DNA of 20,045 nt. It comes from an uncultured Polaromonas sp. (GTDB lineage Bacteria; Pseudomonadota; Gammaproteobacteria; Burkholderiales; Burkholderiaceae). Of this stretch, positions 15,720 to 20,045 are shown piece after piece. The number at the start of each line of letters is the position of its first letter. The stretch's first letter is position 1. A model generated the notes under the pieces. It was not told the DNA's origin, ran no database searches, and worked only from the letters and a program-made list of their open reading frames with translations. Location: positions 1 to 20,045 of the forward strand of contig CAMLDT010000043.1 in assembly GCA_946479075.1 (NCBI GenBank). The letters are read 5' to 3'. The position numbers and the translations under genes were made by a program.

Positions 15720-15775
15720 GCCGGGTATGGTTCCCGGCTTGATAAATGGAGAAATAAACGGCTTGCGAGCAAGCC
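15720..15775 (-). promoter_or_regulatory. Two hairpins in the leader of the small gene before infA
   Basis: GCCGGG (15720-15725)/CCCGGC (15733-15738) and GGCTTGC (15760-15766)/GCAAGCC (15769-15775). On the minus strand the second is followed by GTTTATTTCTCC, so it resembles a terminator about 50 bases before the start codon: a possible attenuator. Confidence 0.4.
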
Positions 15776-16044
15776 AACGGGTATCCGGTTCTGCCCTGCC
15801 GGCCTGGAAGGACCGGGTGGGTGAGCCTTGAATGGGCACCGTTGGGAGAAGTGCTCGTCAGGAAATGAAACAGTGCGGAGAAGGTTCAATGCTGGGATGG
15901 CACTGAAAACACTGTCAAATTTCGGTGATTTTCGGGCTCTGAGAAGCGCCGCATTTGAGAAGGAAGCCAGAGGAATGGGACTTCGTTGAAAAAAGCTGAT
16001 GCGTTACCGAAGCTCTTATTGTAACCGCTACAGCAATTTTCTGC
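15776..16044. other. Non-coding stretch
   Basis: Part of the 503-base divergent gap between the small gene (minus) and hpf (plus). I find no credible gene on either strand and no RNA gene. GC is lower toward 16020, as expected for promoter DNA, but no convincing -35/-10 pair is visible. Confidence 0.5.
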
Positions 16045-16077
16045 ACCTGACCGGCTCAGCGCCTTTACCTGACCGGC
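16045..16077 (+). promoter_or_regulatory. Direct repeat ACCTGACCGGC, 22-base period, upstream of hpf
   Basis: Exact 11-base copies at 16045-16055 and 16067-16077, spaced 22 bases start to start, about two helical turns. They lie 136-168 bases before the hpf start. Helical phasing suggests two sites on one DNA face for a regulator; not proven. Confidence 0.45.
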
Positions 16078-16136
16078 GATTGTGGAAAAACACCTACATC
16101 GCGCCGCAGCCAGAACGCCCAAACTGAAGGCTCCAT

Positions 16137-16184
16137 GCCGCAACCCTGCGGCGTTTTGGGGCGGTGGCACCCCGGTGCCGCCCC
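16137..16184 (+). promoter_or_regulatory. Two tandem hairpins in the hpf leader
   Basis: Hairpin 1: GCCGCA (16137-16142)/TGCGGC (16147-16152), followed by GTTTT, terminator-like. Hairpin 2: GGGGC (16158-16162) with GCCCC (16180-16184) and inner GGCACC (16166-16171)/GGTGCC (16174-16179). They end 28 bases before the ATG. Possible attenuation or mRNA stability element. Confidence 0.45.
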
Positions 16185-16212
16185 GGACCACCGACAAGAA
16201 AGGACATCTGCC

Positions 16213-16575
16213 ATGCAAGTGCAAGTCAACACCAACAACAGCATCGAAGGCCGTGAGGCGCTGGAGCGCTGGGCCCAGGCGGAGATCAATCAGACCCTGG
16301 AGCGATTCAGCCATGAGGTCACACGTGTGGAAGTTCACCTGAGTGATGAAAACAGCGGAAAAGCCGGCGCGGCCGACAAACGCTGCCTGATGGAGGCCCG
16401 GCTGGCCAACCACCCGCCCGTCGCCGTGACGCACCACGCAGCAGGCATGGATGAGGCCTTTCGCGGTGCAGAAGGCAAGCTCAAACGTGCGCTGGACAGC
16501 ACGCTGGACCGGCTCAAACACCACCGCGACCGCGACTCCATCCGCAGGGATGACGCGCTGATTCAGCCGGAGTGA
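16213..16575 (+). CDS. HPF/RaiA family ribosome-associated protein (short form)
   Basis: 120 residues from ATG 16213 with AAAGGA site. It matches the S30AE (sigma-54 modulation/ribosome hibernation) domain: MQVQVNTNNSIEGREALERW, RVEVHLSDENSG (39-50), CLMEARL (58-64), then AGMDEAFRGAEGKLKRALDS and DRLKHH. Such proteins bind the 30S decoding centre in stationary phase and stabilise 100S dimers or block translation. There is no C-terminal dimerisation domain, so it is a short form like HPF or RaiA; which one cannot be decided. The basic and polar tail (RDRDSIRRDDALIQPE) is unassigned. The long structured upstream region suggests stress-dependent control. Confidence 0.85.
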   Translation: MQVQVNTNNSIEGREALERWAQAEINQTLERFSHEVTRVEVHLSDENSGKAGAADKRCLMEARLANHPPVAVTHHAAGMDEAFRGAEGKLKRALDSTLDRLKHHRDRDSIRRDDALIQPE

Positions 16576-16593
16576 GGTTGGGCCAACCGCTGT

Positions 16594-16645
16594 TTGCTAT
16601 TGGTTTTATAGCTGTTCGCCCTTGCTGTACAAGGGCTGGAGACCT
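16594..16645 (+). repeat. Dispersed intergenic repeat, copy 4
   Basis: The best-formed copy: GCTAT (16596-16600)/ATAGC (16608-16612) and GCCCTTG (16618-16624)/CAAGGGC (16630-16636), then TGGAGACC. It lies between the convergent ends of hpf and the response regulator gene. Confidence 0.75.
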
Positions 16646-16664
16646 GAAAGGCTTGTAACTGGCC

Positions 16665-16685
16665 CATGCCGCATGCCGCATGCCG
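16665..16685. repeat. Triple tandem heptamer CATGCCG
   Basis: Three exact copies (16665-16671, 16672-16678, 16679-16685), ending 13 bases beyond the response regulator stop. A slippage-prone short repeat in a convergent gap. Confidence 0.7.
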
Positions 16686-16698
16686 CTTGCGCCTGGCC

Positions 16699-17670
16699 TC
16701 AGGCTTCGAATTGGGGGTGCAATTGCCGGATGCGGCTCATGGCCATGCCTGCTGCTGCGGTGCGGGTTTCCACGCCCAGCTTGGCAAACACGCGTTCCAG
16801 GTGCTTTTTGACCGTCATCGGACTGGTGCCCAGGATGTCGCCGATATCGCGGTTGATCTTGCCTTTGACCACCCAGTACAGCACCTCGGCTTCACGGGCG
16901 GTGAGTTTGAAGCTCAGGCTCATCGCCTGGATCACGGTCTCATCCGACTCTTCGCGCATGATGATCAGCCAGTCGTCATCGCCGGTTTGCTGGTGCAGGC
17001 GAAAGGTCAGCCGGCGCGCAGCCGATGCCGCACTTTCGCAGCTGAGGCGCGGTGGCTCGATCTGCCGTTCGGCATCGGCCAGGTTGCGGCGCAGCCAGCT
17101 CAGCACGGCGTCTGGCGTCTGGGGTGCGCTGGTGCCGTAATACTGCGAGAGCAGATCGCGCGCCAGCGGGGTTTGCCACATCAGTTTGCCGTCACTCACC
17201 CGCACCGTGATGGTGGCGTAGCCGAAGGCATCCAGCGCATTGCGCGCCTGGCGCTTCTCACGCGCGCTTTGCAGATGCACACCGATGCGTGCCAGCACTT
17301 CCTTGGGCTTGATCGGTTTGGTCACATAGTCCACGCCGCCGGAATCGAGCGCCGCGACCAGGTATTCGGTTTCGGTCAGGCCGGTCATGAAGATGATGGG
17401 AATATGCGCCGTGCGGGCATCGGCCTTGAGCCGTTTGGCGACCTCGAAGCCGTCCATGCCGGGCATCATGGCGTCGAGCAACACAATGTCGGGCAAAGCC
17501 TGCACAGCGCGCTGCAGCGCCGCCTCGCCGTGCGTGGCGACCAGCACGGTGAAGCCCGACTCGTCCAGCGCATCGTGCAGCACCGACAGGTTGTCGGGCA
17601 CGTCATCGACGATCAGCACCACATCGCTGTTGGCGCGGTCCAGCGTGTGCGCCAGGCTGCGGTCGTTCAT
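16699..17670 (-). CDS. Two-component response regulator, receiver plus LuxR-type DNA-binding domain
   Basis: 323 residues. Receiver domain 16-135: acidic pair D22/D23, phospho-acceptor D66 in DIVLLDAMMPGMDG, T96 in FMTG, K118 in YVTKPI. The middle part (about 150-240) looks like a degenerate PAS-type domain (FGYATITVRVSDGKLMWQTP ... DDDWLIIM). The LuxR/NarL HTH is at 255-310: LTAREAEVLYWVVKGKINRD, then MTVKKHLERVFAKLGVETRT. The longer middle segment is unusual for NarL types (about 210 residues). Its ATG overlaps the kinase stop (ATGA), so the pair is translationally coupled. It probably activates or represses promoters when phosphorylated by the adjacent kinase; a urea or amino-acid uptake target is an inference from the urt gene on the same strand. 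Confidence 0.92.
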   Translation of the reverse strand: MNDRSLAHTLDRANSDVVLIVDDVPDNLSVLHDALDESGFTVLVATHGEAALQRAVQALPDIVLLDAMMPGMDGFEVAKRLKADARTAHIPIIFMTGLTETEYLVAALDSGGVDYVTKPIKPKEVLARIGVHLQSAREKRQARNALDAFGYATITVRVSDGKLMWQTPLARDLLSQYYGTSAPQTPDAVLSWLRRNLADAERQIEPPRLSCESAASAARRLTFRLHQQTGDDDWLIIMREESDETVIQAMSLSFKLTAREAEVLYWVVKGKINRDIGDILGTSPMTVKKHLERVFAKLGVETRTAAAGMAMSRIRQLHPQFEA

Positions 17671-20045
17671 GTCGGCACCTGGCTGAGCTGCTGGCTCATG
17701 GTCTCGAACTGGAACTGGCGCGCCAGGCCGCGCATCTCGGCGGCAAACGCTGCGCTTTGTGGTTGTGACTTTTCGATCTCGTCGAGCGTGTTCATGATGC
17801 CGCGAAAGTAACCGAGGTTGACCACCTCGCGCAAGGCGTCGAGCTGCGCGGCAGGCGGGTACACCAGAGGCAACGCCGCCTGCGCCGGCACGGCCGCGGC
17901 TGGCACGGGTGCTTCCAGCCAGACCAGCTGCAAACGCCGCTCCAGCCAGTCCAGCAATTCGCTGTGGCGCACCGGCTTGAGGATGAAGTCTTCCAGACGG
18001 ATGCCGACATCGTTGTCCAGGCCTTTGTCGAAGGCATTCGCGGAAACAATAGCGAAATGGGCCCCCACGCTGTTCACGTCGTGTAATGCGCGAGGCCTTG
18101 CAGGCCGCCGCTCGCCAGAGGCTTCGCTTCTGTCGCCTGTCCCAACCTGCTCAAGCAGGTTGGGAGCCTCAGGCTCCAGCCCCTCGGGGGCAATGCTTTG
18201 CTGGGGCGGCCCGGCGGCGGGGCGCTGCTCAGCCTGTTCAAGCGCACGCACACGGCGCAGCGTCTCCCAGCCATCGATGCCCGGCATCGCCAGGTCCATC
18301 AGGATCACTTCGGGCCGGTAGCCGGCGGCCAGCAAATCCAGGCAGTCGTGGCCGCTGGCGGCGGTGCGTATCTCGAAGCCCAGTGGCTCCAGCACATTGA
18401 CCAGCAGCTCGCGGTCGGCCTCCTCGTTGTCCACCACCAGCACGCGCCGGCGCGGCCCCGCATAGCCGAGCCGTGTCTTGTGCGCGCGCGAGGACGGCAC
18501 CGGCAGCGCTGCGCCGGGCGCCACACGCACCTCGGGCAAGAACAGCTTGATACGAAACACCGAGCCCACGTCCGGTGTGCTGGCCACCGTGAGTTCGCCA
18601 CCCATCAGGTCGGTCAGCATCTTGGCAATCGTCAGGCCCAGACCCGCGCCGGGTGCGGCCTGGCCCGGCGTCGAGGCGCGCGTAAAGGGCTCGAAGATGC
18701 GTTCGATTTCCTGCGCCGACAAGCCCGGGCCGGTGTCCTCGATCTCGATGCTGGCCATCTCGCGGGCATATTTCAGACGCAGGCTGATGCGGCCTTTCGC
18801 CGTGAACTTGATGGCATTGCCCAGCAGGTTGATCAGGATTTGCCGCACACGTTTTTCGTCGGCGCGCACCACCACCGGCAAGGTGCCTTCGGACTCGAAG
18901 TGAAACTCCAGGCCCTTGGCCTGCGCTTCGAGCTCGAACATGCCGGTGAGTTCGTGCACGAAGTCGGCGAAGTGCATGGGTTTGACATTGAGCGTGAGTT
19001 TGCCGCTTTCGATGCGCGCGATGTCCAGCGTGCCCTCAATCAGCGACAGCAGGTGTTCGCCGCCGCGCTTGATCACCCCGACGGCCTGCTGGCGGTGCGG
19101 TGGAATCGACGTGTCTTCCCCCATCAGCTGCGCATAACCGAGGATGCTGTTGAGCGGCGTGCGCAGCTCGTGGCTGATGGCGCTGATGTAGCGGCTCTTG
19201 GCCTGGTTGGCGAGATCGGCCACACGTTTGGCCTGCTGCAGCGCCTCGTCGGTCTGGCGGTGCGACTCGATTTCCTTCATCAGCAAATGCGTCTGGCGGT
19301 TCGATTCTTCCTGCGCCACCTGCCGGCTCTTGTGGGCCAGCACCAGCCACCAGGCCACCAGCCCGGCGATCACCAGCAACGCCATGTAGGCCTTCAAAAA
19401 ACCCGAACGCAGCGCCGACTCGGACGCGACTTCCAGATCAAGCAAGGCGCGCATCTCCTGGTGGTAGAGCAGGCCAAACACACTGGCCAGCAGCGGCACG
19501 ATCACCAGCATCAGCAGCAGGAAGTGGCCCAGGCCGGTATCCAGATAGGGCCAGATGCGGCGCGGCAGCAACCAGCGCAGGGTGGCCGACCACTGTGACG
19601 ACAGGCTGGCTTGCGGCTTGCACAAATCGCCGCAACGCGCGTCCAGCGTGCAGCACAAGGAGCAGATGTGGCCCTGGTAGGCCGGGCAATGCGCCATGTC
19701 CGGGCCTTCGTAGTCGCGCTCGCAGATCACACAGCGTTTGAGCGCATAAGGCTTGTCCTTGCCCTGGGCATCGGTTTCGGGCGTTTCAGCCTGGCGTGCA
19801 ATGTAGTAGCGCCCCTGGGTCGCCCAGGCGATGAGCGGTGAGGTGACAAAAGCCGTGCCGAGTGCGATCAACGCCGAGAACGCCTGCGCCAGCGGGCCGA
19901 ACAAGCCCAGGTGAGCCGCCACCGACAACACCGACGCCAGCGCCATCGCGCCGACACCGACCGGGTTGATGTCGTAAAGATGCGCGCGCTTGAATTCGAT
20001 GCCTTTGGGCGACAGGCCCAGCGGCTTGTTGATGACCAGGTCGGC
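17667..20045 (-). CDS. Membrane hybrid sensor histidine kinase with transporter-like N-terminus (cut by window edge)
   Basis: The frame stays open to 20045, so the start is outside. Numbered from the Met codon at 19946: the edge and first 50 residues (NKPLGLSPKGIEFKRAHLYD before it, then membrane helices) resemble the last helices of a sodium:solute symporter domain, as in CbrA-like kinases. A Cys-rich module follows (C72, C75, C87, C95, C98, C99, C105, C109), then two membrane helices (about 140-160, 185-204), coiled coil, HisKA (H259 in SHELRTP), HATPase (N374-N377 region NLLGNAIKF, DTGPGLS, GAGLGLT), receiver (D551, K657) and a helical C-terminus (700-755) without an HPt-type His motif. 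The receiver contains an extra Pro/Glu/Arg-rich stretch (about 572-628) encoded by a palindromic repeat. Stop overlaps the response regulator start. Confidence 0.9.
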   Translation of the reverse strand, partial: ADLVINKPLGLSPKGIEFKRAHLYDINPVGVGAMALASVLSVAAHLGLFGPLAQAFSALIALGTAFVTSPLIAWATQGRYYIARQAETPETDAQGKDKPYALKRCVICERDYEGPDMAHCPAYQGHICSLCCTLDARCGDLCKPQASLSSQWSATLRWLLPRRIWPYLDTGLGHFLLLMLVIVPLLASVFGLLYHQEMRALLDLEVASESALRSGFLKAYMALLVIAGLVAWWLVLAHKSRQVAQEESNRQTHLLMKEIESHRQTDEALQQAKRVADLANQAKSRYISAISHELRTPLNSILGYAQLMGEDTSIPPHRQQAVGVIKRGGEHLLSLIEGTLDIARIESGKLTLNVKPMHFADFVHELTGMFELEAQAKGLEFHFESEGTLPVVVRADEKRVRQILINLLGNAIKFTAKGRISLRLKYAREMASIEIEDTGPGLSAQEIERIFEPFTRASTPGQAAPGAGLGLTIAKMLTDLMGGELTVASTPDVGSVFRIKLFLPEVRVAPGAALPVPSSRAHKTRLGYAGPRRRVLVVDNEEADRELLVNVLEPLGFEIRTAASGHDCLDLLAAGYRPEVILMDLAMPGIDGWETLRRVRALEQAEQRPAAGPPQQSIAPEGLEPEAPNLLEQVGTGDRSEASGERRPARPRALHDVNSVGAHFAIVSANAFDKGLDNDVGIRLEDFILKPVRHSELLDWLERRLQLVWLEAPVPAAAVPAQAALPLVYPPAAQLDALREVVNLGYFRGIMNTLDEIEKSQPQSAAFAAEMRGLARQFQFETMSQQLSQVPT
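18065..18235 (-). repeat. Palindromic repeat unit inserted in frame in the kinase receiver domain
   Basis: The segment codes for extra residues between helix 3 (RRVRALEQ) and strand 4 (AIVSANAF) of the receiver. It holds three adjacent inverted repeats: CCCAACCTGCT (18141-18151)/AGCAGGTTGGG (18154-18164), GAGCCT (18165-18170)/AGGCTC (18172-18177), and GCCCC (18179-18183)/GGGGC (18187-18191). Outer borders are estimated from the protein, not from a known element. Confidence 0.6.

Noticed and set aside
16165..16178. Sigma-54 promoter-like TGGCAC...TGC upstream of hpf
   Set aside because: GG-to-GC spacing is one base short of the required distance, and the sequence is better explained as a hairpin.
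15886..16524. Minus-strand open frame covering the hpf gene and its leader
   Set aside because: hpf on the plus strand has domain support and a ribosome site; this frame is its antisense plus non-coding DNA.
16665..16685. CATGCCG triplet as a phase-variation switch
   Set aside because: It lies between convergent gene ends, outside coding sequence and promoters, so copy change would not switch a gene.
16666..17811. Plus-strand open frame opposite the response regulator
   Set aside because: Spans the end of one gene and start of another on the opposite strand; no domain and no ribosome site.
18198..19598. Long plus-strand open frame opposite the membrane sensor kinase
   Set aside because: Antisense shadow of a well-supported kinase; composition dominated by His, Arg and Gln, with no motif.

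Overview
The window looks like chromosome of a Burkholderiales betaproteobacterium, most likely Comamonadaceae (Polaromonas, Rhodoferax or Variovorax type). The reasons are the high GC content, a urea ABC transporter binding protein, a stand-alone second infA, a two-component pair whose kinase follows a transporter-like membrane domain, and four copies of a short intergenic repeat whose core (TAGCTG...AAGGGCTGGAG) I recall from that family. Genus is an inference.

Layout, left to right. (1) 1-706: 5' part of urtA on the minus strand, behind a structured leader and an upstream palindrome. (2) 707-2822: a minus-strand type II restriction-modification pair, m5C methyltransferase then endonuclease, with overlapping frames and visibly lower GC than its surroundings, probably acquired. 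(3) 3062-5928: minus-strand haem-oxygenase-like diiron enzyme and an AI-2E-family membrane protein. (4) 6239-7205: plus-strand EF-hand protein and a VOC (glyoxalase-like) protein. (5) 7303-12468: a very large minus-strand hybrid histidine kinase with two complete kinase cores, many PAS domains and two receiver domains. (6) 12725-14300: creA (minus), a secreted unknown protein and a two-helix membrane protein (plus), then two very small minus-strand genes of 51 and 24 codons. (7) 14498-15709: a DUF502 membrane protein (plus) converging on infA and a small conserved gene (minus), with a strong shared terminator. (8) 16213-16575: a short HPF/RaiA-type ribosome hibernation factor (plus). (9) 16699-20045: a LuxR-type response regulator and its hybrid sensor kinase (minus, frames overlapping by 4 bases); the kinase runs off the right edge.

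The window mixes housekeeping and stress functions (IF-1, hibernation factor) with signalling. The right-hand two-component pair and urtA point the same way about 16 kb apart; such a pair may control urea uptake in relatives, but nothing here proves the link. The most unusual items are the dual-core kinase with a PAS module copied three times, the receiver domain of the second kinase interrupted in frame by a palindromic repeat, and several structured leaders (urtA, EF-hand gene, hpf, and the small gene upstream of infA).
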